DNA of 51,548 nucleotides from Bacillota bacterium (GCA_029553165.1 JAKPCT010000286.1:1-51548); one strand, 5' to 3'; positions 1-9,575 are shown, counted from the stretch's first letter. The notes: generated by a model not told the origin, from the letters alone. Numbers and translations: made by a program.

Positions 1-136
1 CCTGCCTCGAAAGATCTTCGGTTACAAAACGCCGGAAGAACTCTTTGATGCTGAATTGGATCTGATTTATGCTTTATGATTATTACAACAGATTTTTAAG
101 GTTTAAAGGATTAGTTCAATTTGTTATTGCAATTTA
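1..136 (+). mobile_element. Right end of an IS30-type insertion sequence (cut by window edge)
   Basis: The window opens inside a transposase reading frame that stops at 79. The following 57 bases are AT-rich and end in a stretch (about 112-135) containing CAATTT and GCAATTTA. Such motifs are common in the terminal inverted repeats of IS30-family elements. The other end lies outside the window, so the repeat and any target-site duplication cannot be confirmed. The outer boundary at about 135 is an inference. Confidence 0.4.
2..79 (+). CDS. IS30-family transposase, C-terminal fragment
   Basis: Only the last 25 codons are present, read in frame from base 2 to a TGA at 77-79. The peptide starts LPRKIFGYKTPEELF and ends DLIYAL. 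The pattern of a basic RK pair, an aromatic residue and a G-Y-x-T-P-x-E motif followed by F near the C-terminus is what IS30-type transposases show just after the DDE catalytic core. The catalytic residues lie upstream of the window. Whether the full gene is intact cannot be judged. The assignment rests on a short motif and is moderately sure. Confidence 0.6.
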   Translation: MPRKIFGYKTPEELFDAELDLIYAL

Positions 137-619
137 GTGACTGAAAATCATTCCAAATTTAGTATGATAATATTCAGTGGCGATTTTGATAAAGCAATGG
201 CTGCTCTCACTTTAGCCAATGGAGCTGCCGGTAACGGTATGGAGGTGAAGATCTTTTTTACTTTTTGGGGAATAAACCTCCTCCGCCGCAAAATTATCTA
301 TAGTAACCAGCCACTTGAGAATTTATTTAAATTGATGATGCCAATCAGTCCCGAACGGATTGGTCTGTCCAAGATGAATTTCTTAGGGATTGGCCCTTGG
401 TTAATGAAAAAATTAATCCGTCAAAAAGACGGACAGACCGCTATGGATCTATTCCAAATGGCCCAAGAGAGAAATGTCCAGTTTATCGCCTGTGAAGCCT
501 CATTAAAACTTTTAGGTATTCAACCAGAAGAACTGATTGAATACCATAATTTAGAGATTGCAGGCGTAGACAAATTTCTGGAAAATGCTACTCAATCCCA
601 AATATCTCTGTTTATTTAA
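137..619 (+). CDS. DsrE/DsrF/DrsH-like family protein
   Basis: This 160-residue protein matches the DrsE_2 type of DsrE-like small sulfur-relay proteins, often annotated as peroxiredoxin family proteins. Visible hallmarks are an N-terminal FSGDFDKA strand-helix, the [12 protein letters not shown] segment near residue 40, and a single conserved cysteine in [13 protein letters not shown] near residue 120. The last segment corresponds to the ACxMSMxxxGI motif of the family. These proteins are thought to act in the cytoplasm in sulfur or thiol transfer, but the substrate is unknown. The start used is GTG at 137. No SD site precedes it, and the bases immediately upstream look like the end of an insertion sequence, so its natural promoter and ribosome site may have been displaced. 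The stop overlaps the stop of the convergent rubredoxin gene by four bases. Confidence 0.8.
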   Translation: MTENHSKFSMIIFSGDFDKAMAALTLANGAAGNGMEVKIFFTFWGINLLRRKIIYSNQPLENLFKLMMPISPERIGLSKMNFLGIGPWLMKKLIRQKDGQTAMDLFQMAQERNVQFIACEASLKLLGIQPEELIEYHNLEIAGVDKFLENATQSQISLFI

Positions 620-777
620 TCAAGTTGTTCAAACATATCTTTACTTACTCCGCATTCGGGGCAAACCCAATCTTCAGGTAAATCTTCAAAGGCAGTTCCC
701 GGAGCGATACCACTGTCCGGATCGCCAACCGCCGGATCATAAACATAACCACAGACTGTACATTCCCATTTTTTCAT
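616..777 (-). CDS. Rubredoxin
   Basis: This 53-residue protein is a complete rubredoxin. It has two Cys-x2-Cys-Gly knuckles, [10 protein letters not shown] at residues 6-15 and CPECG at 39-43, spaced as in the family. The DW pair precedes the second knuckle and [11 protein letters not shown] forms the loop between them. The four cysteines bind one iron for one-electron transfer in the cytoplasm, in anaerobes commonly to superoxide or peroxide reductases or flavoproteins. The ATG at 775-777 has an SD of GAGGGG eight bases upstream. A consensus-like promoter lies at 862-890, giving a leader of about 80 bases. Its 3' end overlaps the DsrE-like gene. No partner oxidoreductase is adjacent. Confidence 0.95.
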   Translation of the reverse strand: MKKWECTVCGYVYDPAVGDPDSGIAPGTAFEDLPEDWVCPECGVSKDMFEQLD

Positions 778-861
778 AATTGAATCCCCTCTTTTTTAGT
801 TTTTTACTAGTATAACCTAATCTGATTCAAACTTCCATAATAAATTATTTAACATGGTTAA

Positions 862-890
862 ATTTTAATATATTTTATTATTTTTGTCAA
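862..890 (-). promoter_or_regulatory. Sigma-A type promoter for rubredoxin
   Basis: On the minus strand a perfect -35 TTGACA (885-890), a 17-base spacer and a -10 TAAAAT (862-867) lie just after the stop of the SIS-domain gene. They point at the rubredoxin gene about 85 bases downstream. Confidence 0.75.
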
Positions 891-894
891 CTAT

Positions 895-1566
895 CTAACC
901 AAAAAATTCTTCTTCAAGCATTGCACTTAAACAATGATAGATGGGAAGATGTAGCTCCTGAATTTGATAGGTTTCCTGCACCGGGACATTGATGTTGACA
1001 TCACAAACCGATATTAGCCTGCCACCGGTTAAGCCTGTCAGTCCAATCACTTTAATCCCTTTGGCCTTAGCAACAATTGCTGCTTTGAGTATATTTTCAG
1101 AATTACCCGAGGTACTGATACAGACTAAAACATCGCCACTGGCTCCACACCCAAGGACTTGTTGGGCAAATATCAAGTCCGCTCCCTGATCATTACTGAT
1201 TGCTGTGGCGATTGCCCCGTTAGTTGTTAGGACAATTACCGGCAAGGAACCTTGCAGTCTGTTGATCCAATCGGTTTCAATCGCAGTTCTTCCTGCTTCA
1301 ACTGCCATTTTGCTGATTAATTCATCAGAAAGCCGGCGTTGCTTTAAAAAACTTTTTAAGAGTTCACCGCTTAAATGCTCGGCGTCGGCAGCACTACCAC
1401 CATTTCCGCATACCAATAGTTTTTGTCCGGCCTGAAACGCTTGGCTGATCAACTGTTCAGCCATTAAAATGGACTGCCCACACTCTTTTAAGACCGGAAA
1501 ACGTTCCAGCAACCGGTTAAAGTAAGCTATTTTCTGATGGTTGGCAGCGTAAGCATTCAATTCCAT
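895..1566 (-). CDS. gmhA: SIS-domain sugar isomerase, phosphoheptose isomerase (GmhA) type
   Basis: The protein carries a single SIS domain with the sugar-phosphate loop CGNGGSAADAEHLSGEL and the second motif CISTSGNSENILKA. The C-terminal IQELHLPIYHCL helix is close to that of GmhA-type enzymes. The known family member converts sedoheptulose 7-phosphate to D-glycero-D-manno-heptose 7-phosphate, the first step to heptoses of lipopolysaccharide or S-layer glycans. I chose the ATG at 1564-1566 because GGAGG sits nine bases upstream and the length (223 residues) is nearer the family's roughly 190-200. An in-frame ATG at 1633-1635, one base after the fetB stop, would add 23 residues unlike the family. 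The gene lies last in a run with the FetAB-like exporter. No other heptose gene is in the window, so the substrate is uncertain. Confidence 0.75.
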   Translation of the reverse strand: MELNAYAANHQKIAYFNRLLERFPVLKECGQSILMAEQLISQAFQAGQKLLVCGNGGSAADAEHLSGELLKSFLKQRRLSDELISKMAVEAGRTAIETDWINRLQGSLPVIVLTTNGAIATAISNDQGADLIFAQQVLGCGASGDVLVCISTSGNSENILKAAIVAKAKGIKVIGLTGLTGGRLISVCDVNINVPVQETYQIQELHLPIYHCLSAMLEEEFFG

Positions 1567-1636
1567 AGTCCCAATCCTCCACATTTTACAATATGAAAAA
1601 TCGGAACTGATGGCTAATTGTCCATTAAAATTCAAT

Positions 1637-2446
1637 CTATGGTTTTAACCTCAAACTGTTTTTACCTTCCGGTTCCGGCAGCAATTGGTGGCTGGCAGAA
1701 AAATAACAGCGATAGAGCCAAAAAACTGCCAAGATAACTGTTAGAGCCGTAGCCGCGGTTATCATATACATCACAACAATCTGGTAACGGACGGCTTCAT
1801 TAGGATTGGCTCCGGCGATTATTTGGCCGGTCATCATTCCCGGTAATTGAACAATCCCAACGGTCATCATCGAGCTGATCGATGGCATCATTGCCGTCTT
1901 TAATGCATCACGCAAGTACGGATTGACTGCTTCACGCGCCGTAGCTCCCAATGCTAAGGCAACCTCAATCTCCTTTTGGTTTTCGCTAATCGCCGCCGAC
2001 AACCGATTGGCAGCCAAGGCAGCGGCTACCATTGAGTTTCCGATAATCATCCCTGCTAACGGAATGATATATTGCGGTAGGTACCAGGGTCTTACTTTTA
2101 ATATTAAATTAATCACAATCATTATCACCAGAATACTTCCGCTCGCAATACTGATTGTTAAAATCCAAAATAACCTTTTCCACTGAATTTTCTGCCGCTT
2201 TAATGCATTATAACCGGCAACCATAATCATGATCAGTAACGCTAAAACAACTAAATACCACCGCTGCAGATCAAAGATATACTGCAACACATAACCTACC
2301 GCTACCAGTTGGAGAAAACTTCTGATCGCTCCAATGATTAAGTCTTTCTCGATCGCTAACCGTTCTTTGACCGAAATCAATAAAGTGATGACAATTAATG
2401 AGACGGCAATCGCCAGATCACAAAAAGTAATGTTAATATAACTCAT
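1637..2446 (-). CDS. fetB: FetB-like ABC transporter permease (UPF0014 family)
   Basis: This 269-residue polytopic membrane protein belongs to the UPF0014/FetB family. It has about seven hydrophobic segments, the early KERLAIEKDLIIGAIRSFLQL stretch, the RPWYLPQYIIPLAGMIIGNSM segment mid-protein, and the loop ALALGATAREAVNPYLRDALKTAMMP that contacts the ATPase. In Escherichia coli FetAB exports iron and helps resist oxidative stress; other members are annotated for metal export. The start overlaps the stop of the ATPase gene by four bases, so the two are translationally coupled and very likely form one transporter. The metal substrate is inferred from the family only. Confidence 0.85.
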   Translation of the reverse strand: MSYINITFCDLAIAVSLIVITLLISVKERLAIEKDLIIGAIRSFLQLVAVGYVLQYIFDLQRWYLVVLALLIMIMVAGYNALKRQKIQWKRLFWILTISIASGSILVIMIVINLILKVRPWYLPQYIIPLAGMIIGNSMVAAALAANRLSAAISENQKEIEVALALGATAREAVNPYLRDALKTAMMPSISSMMTVGIVQLPGMMTGQIIAGANPNEAVRYQIVVMYMITAATALTVILAVFWLYRCYFSASHQLLPEPEGKNSLRLKP

Positions 2447-3183
2447 CGGGCTCTTCTCCCCTGAATAAATTCCAAAACCGCCTCATGTTCCGGATTTGAA
2501 AATAAAGCTTCGGTGTGATTAAATTCGATCAATTTACCATTTTCCAAATAAACGGTAAAGTCGGAATAATCGCGGGCTTGTTGGAGAAGGTGGGTAATGA
2601 TAACGATGGTTAATCCTAACTGAGTTTGCAATTTACGAATCAAATTGAGAATCTCCTGCGCAGTTGTTGGATCTAATGGGGCAGTTAACTCATCTAACAA
2701 CAGCACCTCCGGTTCGGTATACAGCGTTCGCGCCAGGGCCACCCTTTGCTGCTGACCCACCGAAAGTTGCAATGCATCCCTTTCAGCTAATCCCGGATCC
2801 AGCCCAACCATATCCAGTAGTTCAATCACACTTTTATCTGTCTTCTTCTTATTTTTGCCAAAACGGGAGGCATATTTGATGTTCTCCGCTACTGTAGTAT
2901 CAAACATCACTGGTATCTGAAACACCATTCCAACTTTCCGGCGTAATTCGAGGACATCAAAGTCTTTCAACAGTTGACCGTCATAGTAAATCGCTCCGGC
3001 AGAAGGATCGTCTAACCGGTTTAATAACCGTAACAGACTGCTTTTTCCTGCTCCGGAAGGCCCAATCAAACTCGTTATTTGATTGGTGTAAATAGTCAAA
3101 TTGATGTTTTTCAATATTGTATTTGTTTGATTATGATTGGATTTTATTAATGAAACATCATCCAACACAAATTGGGGTGTCAA
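2443..3183 (-). CDS. fetA: FetA-like ABC transporter ATP-binding protein
   Basis: This 246-residue ATPase has a Walker A motif GPSGAGKSS at 41-49, a Q-loop in MVFQIPVMF near 87-95, the signature LSVGQQQR from residue 140, a Walker B VLLLDE at 160-165 and an H-loop THLLQQ near 198. It should power the UPF0014 permease encoded immediately downstream. The start is a TTG at 3181-3183 with AAGGAG nine bases upstream. Only 15 bases separate it from the stop of the GGDEF/HD-GYP regulator, with no terminator between them. It may therefore be co-transcribed with the signalling cassette. Its substrate is inferred from the FetAB family, not seen in sequence. Confidence 0.85.
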   Translation of the reverse strand: MTPQFVLDDVSLIKSNHNQTNTILKNINLTIYTNQITSLIGPSGAGKSSLLRLLNRLDDPSAGAIYYDGQLLKDFDVLELRRKVGMVFQIPVMFDTTVAENIKYASRFGKNKKKTDKSVIELLDMVGLDPGLAERDALQLSVGQQQRVALARTLYTEPEVLLLDELTAPLDPTTAQEILNLIRKLQTQLGLTIVIITHLLQQARDYSDFTVYLENGKLIEFNHTEALFSNPEHEAVLEFIQGRRAR

Positions 3184-3198
3184 ATCAGCATACTCCTT

Positions 3199-5742
3199 TT
3201 ACTTCCGGTGCTTCTTTGCCAATACTTCAATAAAACGTTCCACCAACATCGGATCAAACTGGCTACCGGCACATTTCTTAATCTCGGCTACAGCAGCTTC
3301 ATGGGATAATGCTTTCCGGTAAGGACGGTCGCTGGTCATCGCATCATAAGCGTCAGCAATTGCCAAGATCCGGGATTCTAACGGGATCTCTTCCCCTTTA
3401 AGACCTAATGGATAACCTTCTCCGTTCCACCATTCATGATGCTTTAAGATCCAGTCAGCAATCGGAACTAAATCAGGAATCGATTTGGCAATGCGGTTAC
3501 CAATCTCTGCATGACGCTGGATTTCAAGCTTCTCTTCACCGTTGAGGAGCCCTTCTTTAAAAAGAACCCGATCGGGTGTACCTACTTTACCAATATCATG
3601 AAATTGCGCCAGAAGCCTTAAGTTGGTAACACTTGGTTCCGGTAAACCGATCGACGTTGCCAAATCAACGATCAGTTCTTGGAGACGATTGGCATGACCT
3701 TCCGTAATAAAATCTTTTACTTCCAGAACTTTCATCATCGCCTGAACTATTGTACTACGGGTACTTTGGCTTCGATAAAGTTTCTCCCGGTACATATTGT
3801 CATCCGCTTCTTTGAAGATACTGCTGACATTAGTTGTATTATCTGTGCTCACTGCAAAGCCAAACGAGATGTTTAATAGCAGTTCCGGATTGAGTTTATT
3901 ATATTGCTCAACTTGTTCTTTAATTCGTTGACACACCGCTTCAACAATTTTGACGTCATTATCAGCTAACAAAATGGCAAATTCATCGCCACCGATCCTG
4001 GCAATTAAATCACCCTGACGGATTGAGCGTTTAATCACCTCTGCAGTCGCTTTTAATAAAACGTCTCCGCGTTCATGTCCCAAAGTATCATTGACCAGTT
4101 TTAAGCCATCAAGGTCACAGATAATAATTCCTAACTTCAATTGGCGCGCTTCTCCGAGCCGGTATAGTTCTTCCTCAAAATAAGTCCGATTGTAAATCCC
4201 GGTCAACGGATCATGCAGGCTTAGATACTTTAGCTGCTCTTCCATCTCTTTACGTTCAGTGATATCGCGAATCAAAATCAGGACTTCATCATTGGTCACC
4301 GGGACGATTCGTGCTTCACGGTATCTGGTCCCTTGCTTTACTGGAAAAGAATATTCAAACACCTGAACATCACCGGTTTTGATCGCTATTTCAATGTTTA
4401 AATTATATAAATCAGCTATTGGTTCCGGTAAGATCTCAATAAAGGCTTTACCAACAATATCATTCGCTAATACCGGAGAATCAAAATCTTTGGCAGGCTT
4501 GAAATCTTTAATCACTCCGTCTTTATTAACCCGAAACATTAAATCAGGTATTGACTGAACCAACATTCGAAACTTGGCTTCACTTTTGCGTAGTGCTTCT
4601 TCGGCCCGTTTGCGCTCACTGATATCGTGCGCAACGCCACAAATCACCTCGCGCCCGCCATAAGTAATCAAGGTGGCACTCATTCGCATCTCCAGTAAGC
4701 TATTGTTTTTACAACGAAACTTACATTCATCAATGAGTGGCTGCTTTATCTCACAGATTCGGCGAATATTATCATCGATCCGTTCACGGCTATAATCTAA
4801 CAGGTCATAAAGTGTCAGGTTTTTAACTTCTTCATTGGAATATCCCAATAGTTCCTGAAAAGTTTTATTGGCTTCTACCACACGCTTGGTAATCACGTCA
4901 ACCAAATAAATCCCTTCGGACGCTTGTTCCACTACAGCACGGTAGCGTTCTTCGCTTTGCTCGATTTGGCGTTGGATTTCGCGCCGTTCGGTAATGTCCC
5001 GAAAAACTAAAACAACACCAATAATCCGTCCATTTTCATCCCTGATCGGAGCAGCATTATCATCGATCGGAATTCGTTGACCATTTTTATTGATTAAGAT
5101 TGTATGATTAGCCAAACCAATAATCGTACCGGTTTCAAATACTTTGTCAACCGGATTCTGCTCGGTCTGCCCGGAAGTCTCACTCACAATTTTAAAAATT
5201 TCAGCTAATGGGCGATTGAATGCTTCGGATTGACTCCACCCGGTTAACCGTTCGGCAATGGGGTTTAAAAATTTAACCCGTGACCGTTCATCGGTAGCAA
5301 TTACAGCATCACCAATGCTTTGTAAGGTGATTGAAAGCCATTTCTGACTTTCTTTAATCTTCAGATCCATCTGATGCTTGTATAATGCCATCTCGATCGC
5401 CGTTTGCAACTCACGCTCTTCAAAGGGTTTGATAATATAACCAAACGGTTCGGTCAATTTGGCACGTTCCAAGGTCTCTTCATCAGAATAAGCAGTCAGA
5501 TAAATGATTGGAATGTCGTATTTATCCTTAATTATTCGCGCCGTATCAACCCCGTCAGTATCACCTTTAAGACGAATGTCCATCAATATCAGTTCCGGCT
5601 CGTTTTCAACAACCTTCGCAATTGCTTCTTCAGCTGAGGCAGCGGTTGCTACAACATTATAGCCTAATTTCTGTAAAGACCGCTTAATATCGATCGCCAC
5701 AATACTGGAGTCTTCAACTACTAAAATTTTGGTTTCAGCCAT
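3199..5742 (-). CDS. Response regulator with PAS, GGDEF and HD-GYP domains
   Basis: This 847-residue protein begins with a receiver domain with acidic residues E10/D11, phospho-acceptor D55 in LMDIR and the lysine of IIKPFEE. Three PAS-type segments follow (about 130-260, 265-385 and 385-505), then a GGDEF domain and a C-terminal HD-GYP domain. The GGDEF motif (RIGGDEFAI, near residue 580) is intact and preceded five residues upstream by RQGD, the inhibitory I-site. The HD-GYP half keeps FHDIGK near 713 and [11 protein letters not shown] near 765. It can therefore potentially both make and break cyclic di-GMP. Its start overlaps the histidine kinase gene by eight bases, so that kinase is the likely phosphodonor. 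No DNA-binding domain is present, so output should be through cyclic di-GMP. Net activity cannot be predicted. Confidence 0.9.
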   Translation of the reverse strand: MAETKILVVEDSSIVAIDIKRSLQKLGYNVVATAASAEEAIAKVVENEPELILMDIRLKGDTDGVDTARIIKDKYDIPIIYLTAYSDEETLERAKLTEPFGYIIKPFEERELQTAIEMALYKHQMDLKIKESQKWLSITLQSIGDAVIATDERSRVKFLNPIAERLTGWSQSEAFNRPLAEIFKIVSETSGQTEQNPVDKVFETGTIIGLANHTILINKNGQRIPIDDNAAPIRDENGRIIGVVLVFRDITERREIQRQIEQSEERYRAVVEQASEGIYLVDVITKRVVEANKTFQELLGYSNEEVKNLTLYDLLDYSRERIDDNIRRICEIKQPLIDECKFRCKNNSLLEMRMSATLITYGGREVICGVAHDISERKRAEEALRKSEAKFRMLVQSIPDLMFRVNKDGVIKDFKPAKDFDSPVLANDIVGKAFIEILPEPIADLYNLNIEIAIKTGDVQVFEYSFPVKQGTRYREARIVPVTNDEVLILIRDITERKEMEEQLKYLSLHDPLTGIYNRTYFEEELYRLGEARQLKLGIIICDLDGLKLVNDTLGHERGDVLLKATAEVIKRSIRQGDLIARIGGDEFAILLADNDVKIVEAVCQRIKEQVEQYNKLNPELLLNISFGFAVSTDNTTNVSSIFKEADDNMYREKLYRSQSTRSTIVQAMMKVLEVKDFITEGHANRLQELIVDLATSIGLPEPSVTNLRLLAQFHDIGKVGTPDRVLFKEGLLNGEEKLEIQRHAEIGNRIAKSIPDLVPIADWILKHHEWWNGEGYPLGLKGEEIPLESRILAIADAYDAMTSDRPYRKALSHEAAVAEIKKCAGSQFDPMLVERFIEVLAKKHRK

Positions 5743-7801
5743 TATTTACCTCCTGAAACTTTAACCGAAACTCAGTACCATTTTTGCGTTCAAACGTAAT
5801 TTCCCCTTGAAGCTGGTCTTGAGTTAAAACAGTTACCAATTGTAATCCCAGAGATTCGCACTTGTTTAAATCAAAATCTTCAGGTAACCCAACTCCATTA
5901 TCCCGGACCACTAATTCAATTTGATTGTCCGGATTTTTTCCAATACAGATTTCAATGACACCACTCCGTTCATCCGGAAACGCATATTTTAACGCATTCG
6001 ATAACAACTCATTGATTATCAGCCCGCAAGGAATCGCCGTATCAATTCCGACCATTATATCGACAACTTTAACCGAAAGCGAAATTCTTTCAGTATCAAT
6101 TCCATACGAACGAAAGAGACTGCTTGCTAAATTCTCAACGTAATCTTTAAAATCAATCCTGGTTAAGTCATTTGACTGGTAGAGTTTTTCGTGGACCAAT
6201 GCCATTGACTTGATCCGGTTTTGACTGTCTTTAAACATCTCCTTATATTTTTCATTGGACATATAATTCAACTGTAATCTTAACAGACTCGAGATCACCT
6301 GCATATTGTTTTTAACCCGGTGATGGATCTCTTTTAACAATAATTCTTTCTCTTTTAATGAAGCTTTAATCTGCTCCTCTGAAAATTTCCGTTCCGAGAT
6401 GTCAGTTAACGAACCGGCCATCCGGTATAACTTCTGATCACGATCCTTAATTACAATTCCTCTGGCTAATACCCAAAAATAAGAACCGTTTTTGTGTAAT
6501 AAACGATGCTCATTCTGAAAATGATCATCATAACCCTTAAAATGGCGATCCAAATCGCTTTTCACCCGCTCATAATCTTCAGGATGGATTCGATCAAACC
6601 ATTCACTAGGACTATTGGCTATCTCCAGATTACTATAGCCAAGGATCTCTTTCCAACGCGGCGAATAGTAAAATTCGTCTTTAACCAAATCCCAGTCCCA
6701 TAACCCGTCTTTGGCGCCGATAACCGCCAAAGCATAACGCTCTTCGCTGTCCCGAAACGCTTGTTCACGGTATTGAATCGCCTCGGTCATTTTATGAAAA
6801 TAATCCGCTAATTCATTAAATTCTTCATAAGTTTTTTCTTGAAACGTAATCGCATAATTACCGGCGGCCACTTCTTTGGTCCAATTAGCCAAAGATGCCA
6901 ACGGTTGCATAATCTTGTTTAAGTTTCGAAGTGCTAATAAGATCGCCAGAATTAAGGTGCCTAAAGTACCCAAAAGAAAGACATTTCTGGTCATTACTAC
7001 CGCCCGATAGGCCTCTTCAACTGTTTGACAGACCGTCACCGGCCAACCTGTCTGCGTTACTAAAGCAACGTTCGCTAACATTAAAACACCGGATTCTTTA
7101 TAGCGATATTCTCCATATTTTCCTTGAAGTCCTTGTTGGGTGATAAACCGGTTTTTGAAATTCATTCTTTGATAGATCTGTGACTTATCTTTATAGAAAA
7201 TAACAGTTCCATTCCGATCGACAATCTCAACCCAACCGGAATCACCAATATAAACCCGGTCAAAAATATCGCTGATTTTACTTAAATTTAAATAACCAAT
7301 CACCAAACCGTTTTTGATCTTCCGCGTCACGGCAATAGTCGGCTGTCCGGTCTGTAATGACATAAAGACATTTGACCAGTAAAAGTAATTTTTAGTTGCT
7401 TCCTTATAAAAACTATATCCCGAAATACTGATCTCACGATAATCTTCCCGAAATGGCGCAACATGCTTGACGATCCCGTTATTGTCAGCAATTTGGATCA
7501 TATCAAATAATGAATAATTATTAATAATTGAATTCAAAAAGATATCCATTTGAATATCTTTGGTCTTAAAAGAATCCTCAACTAAACCTAAGACGCTCTG
7601 TTGGTGATTCAAAAATTCTTCGAGTTCCTGGACCAACGTACTGGAAATGTAGTTGTTTTTCTCTGCGACCTGGTGCTGTAAGTTATTGGCTAAAAAACTC
7701 AAATTAACAATACTGATCAATAAGATTGGCGTTGTTACTACAATAATATAATTTAACGTTAAAACTGTCTTAAGGCTTTCTTTTATTTTGATCAATCTCA
7801 T
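5735..7801 (-). CDS. Membrane sensor histidine kinase (extracytoplasmic sensor, HAMP, PAS, HisKA_2)
   Basis: This 688-residue kinase starts with a hydrophobic helix (about 15-38) and an extracytoplasmic dCache-like sensor to about 270. A second membrane helix ([18 protein letters not shown], about 273-292), a HAMP region, a PAS domain with PAC segment (about 350-470) and a HisKA_2 dimerisation domain follow. The phospho-acceptor lies in [12 protein letters not shown] near residue 492. The C-terminal ATPase domain has the N-box [12 protein letters not shown] and G-box DNGVGLP. This HHRVKNN type is widespread in kinases paired with receiver-diguanylate cyclases. It is followed, with an eight-base overlap, by the regulator gene and preceded directly (stop TGA next to start ATG) by a substrate-binding lipoprotein. 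That order suggests a ligand-responsive three-part sensory unit. The ligand is unknown. Confidence 0.88.
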   Translation of the reverse strand: MRLIKIKESLKTVLTLNYIIVVTTPILLISIVNLSFLANNLQHQVAEKNNYISSTLVQELEEFLNHQQSVLGLVEDSFKTKDIQMDIFLNSIINNYSLFDMIQIADNNGIVKHVAPFREDYREISISGYSFYKEATKNYFYWSNVFMSLQTGQPTIAVTRKIKNGLVIGYLNLSKISDIFDRVYIGDSGWVEIVDRNGTVIFYKDKSQIYQRMNFKNRFITQQGLQGKYGEYRYKESGVLMLANVALVTQTGWPVTVCQTVEEAYRAVVMTRNVFLLGTLGTLILAILLALRNLNKIMQPLASLANWTKEVAAGNYAITFQEKTYEEFNELADYFHKMTEAIQYREQAFRDSEERYALAVIGAKDGLWDWDLVKDEFYYSPRWKEILGYSNLEIANSPSEWFDRIHPEDYERVKSDLDRHFKGYDDHFQNEHRLLHKNGSYFWVLARGIVIKDRDQKLYRMAGSLTDISERKFSEEQIKASLKEKELLLKEIHHRVKNNMQVISSLLRLQLNYMSNEKYKEMFKDSQNRIKSMALVHEKLYQSNDLTRIDFKDYVENLASSLFRSYGIDTERISLSVKVVDIMVGIDTAIPCGLIINELLSNALKYAFPDERSGVIEICIGKNPDNQIELVVRDNGVGLPEDFDLNKCESLGLQLVTVLTQDQLQGEITFERKNGTEFRLKFQEVNNG

Positions 7802-8932
7802 TCACATGTCAATCCTTTTAATTTTCCCGTCACTGATCGTAAATAACTTGAAGTAACGATAAGCATCTCCATACTTATCAATTTGAAAATCCTCTTGCAA
7901 TCCCTTAAAATTACGCTGGTTAATGATCGCTTCCTTCAATCCGTCGGAACTGATCTCTTCCAAATTTAGCATGGCCTGAAAGATCACCTGCATCGTCTCA
8001 TAGCCCATCAACGCGGCAAAACTTGGTTCATCTCCAAAACGCTCGATATATGCTTTTAAAAAACATTGATAGGTTTCTCCAGGATGATCCCGATCGAAGA
8101 TCTCCGGAAAAACAAGACCCTCAACTGCTGTCCCACCATACTCCAAAATACTTCCGGAGATTGCCCAGCTAGTTGTAAAGAGGGGAAGTTGGCGATTGTA
8201 TTTTTTGATCTGTTGACAGAAATTAGCCGTATCATTCGAGTTTGCAATTATCAGTATCCCTTCCGGTTTAGCCTCCAATATTTGTTGGGCAATTTGATTC
8301 ATATTTACTGAAACCCTGGAATAAAAAGAGACCATTTTCTCGATCTCGCCCCCAAGTCTTTGAAACTCAGTACGAAAATCAACTGCCCACTCTTCGGAAT
8401 AATTTTGATTCCTTAAATCAGCTACAATTGCGATCTTTTTCAGTTTGTATTTATAATAGATGAATTGTGCCAGGATTTGCTGTGATTGTTCATTACTGGG
8501 GTAAACCCGCAAAAAATAATCGTCCAATCCGCTAAAGCTGGTCGCACTCGTAGTTGGACTGATCATTAACATTTTTAATTTAGTAATCTCGGGTAATGCT
8601 ACTGACGACATCGCACTGGTCATATGGCCGATGACTACTTGAACACCCGATTGGTGCAATTCATGGTTAACCCTGATTGCCGTTTCCGGATCCATCTGAT
8701 CATCTTTAATAATCAACTCAATTGGAATCCCGTTAACTCCACCATTTTGGTTGATCTCTTCAACGGCTAACATCACTCCGTTGCGGCAGTTGATACTGAT
8801 ATCAGAATAACGCCCGATTAGAGTCCCGACAAACCCGACCTTAATTGACTCTTGTTTATAATGACAAGAAGCAGTAAAAAGTAAGAAAATTACTAATAAA
8901 AATTTGAAAACAATTCGGCTTCTTAGTCTCAT
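7802..8932 (-). CDS. Branched-chain amino acid type substrate-binding lipoprotein (Peripla_BP_6)
   Basis: This 376-residue protein has a basic N-terminus, a hydrophobic stretch and a lipobox-like FTASC with the lipid-bearing cysteine at residue 23. The mature part is a type I periplasmic binding protein of the LivJ class: KVGFVGTLIGRYSDIS at the start, MLAVEEINQNGGVNG, then VVIGHMTSAMSSVALP and MISPTTSATSFSGL for the ligand pocket. No permease or ATPase of the Liv type is nearby. The stop directly abuts the start of the histidine kinase. The sensible reading is a ligand-binding sensory component, as in AmiC-like or LivK-type receptors, rather than a transporter subunit. That role is inferred from context. 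The leader upstream carries a 12-base palindrome at 8997-9008. Confidence 0.8.
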   Translation of the reverse strand: MRLRSRIVFKFLLVIFLLFTASCHYKQESIKVGFVGTLIGRYSDISINCRNGVMLAVEEINQNGGVNGIPIELIIKDDQMDPETAIRVNHELHQSGVQVVIGHMTSAMSSVALPEITKLKMLMISPTTSATSFSGLDDYFLRVYPSNEQSQQILAQFIYYKYKLKKIAIVADLRNQNYSEEWAVDFRTEFQRLGGEIEKMVSFYSRVSVNMNQIAQQILEAKPEGILIIANSNDTANFCQQIKKYNRQLPLFTTSWAISGSILEYGGTAVEGLVFPEIFDRDHPGETYQCFLKAYIERFGDEPSFAALMGYETMQVIFQAMLNLEEISSDGLKEAIINQRNFKGLQEDFQIDKYGDAYRYFKLFTISDGKIKRIDM

Positions 8933-8996
8933 TAGATTATCCCTTAATTTTACTTATAGATTTATCGTCATCAATTCCCAATTAAGATAGAGTTTT

Positions 8997-9008
8997 TTGA
9001 GTACTCAA
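8997..9008. other. Perfect 12-base palindrome, possible operator
   Basis: TTGAGTACTCAA is a perfect inverted repeat in the 103-base gap upstream of the substrate-binding lipoprotein gene. It lies about 65 bases before the start codon, in a suitable place for a repressor or activator site. No regulator gene is adjacent, and palindromes of this size can occur by chance in AT-rich gaps. Confidence 0.25.
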
Positions 9009-9035
9009 CAATAATTTTTTAATATAATATCACTG

Positions 9036-9575
9036 TCATGGTTGGATTAGGGGATGTTCCATCTCTGATATTTCTGCCGTAAGCTGTTGATAAAGACTAA
9101 ACTGAAGATAGTGATAGATTCTGGTAATTAAAAACCGTGGCTTCTTTGAGTGCTGCAACAAATAATCCAGTAGTTGTTTATGATGGGCTAAGTTAGGATA
9201 CTCAATATCAACGATTCCGGTACAAAGACGCAACCAGCCAAAATTGGATAGATCATCTACAGTTGTAACTTTAGAATTGATCGTATATCCAATCGCAAAC
9301 TTAACACTAAGTACTTCCGGTACGATATTAGTCTCTAACACAAATTCACCGAAATAATCCTTGTACGGTTTAATTGGATTGGGACCAAATTGCCGCTTAC
9401 GCTCTTTAATCGCTGCTTCGGTTACTTCAGGATTGATAAAATAACCGGCATTTTGTTGATCTTCCTTACTGGCAATTAACCGAAATCCTTTTATTTCAAG
9501 GTTTGAATACTTAAAACACTGATCTGGTTTGAAGACTTTATCAATTATCGTTAAAAGAATTGAATTTTCTGTCAT
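9036..9575 (-). CDS. Hypothetical protein
   Basis: This 179-residue protein is one I do not recognise. It has no signal peptide and no membrane helix. It is mixed in charge, with predicted alternating strands in the middle (EFVLETNIVPEVLSVKFAIGY) and a helical C-terminal third rich in His, Leu and Tyr (HHKQLLDYLLQHSKK, RIYHYLQFSLYQQL). The start ATG is preceded by AAGGAG in a good position, and base composition is like its neighbours, so it is very likely a real gene. It stands alone between the peptide importer and the sensory cassette, with 81 bases to the importer's last gene. No function can be proposed from sequence. Confidence 0.7.
   Translation of the reverse strand: MTENSILLTIIDKVFKPDQCFKYSNLEIKGFRLIASKEDQQNAGYFINPEVTEAAIKERKRQFGPNPIKPYKDYFGEFVLETNIVPEVLSVKFAIGYTINSKVTTVDDLSNFGWLRLCTGIVDIEYPNLAHHKQLLDYLLQHSKKPRFLITRIYHYLQFSLYQQLTAEISEMEHPLIQP

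Noticed and set aside
1567-1635. Upstream ATG extension of the GmhA-like gene
   Set aside because: The 23 extra residues are unlike the family and the internal ATG has a better placed GGAGG.
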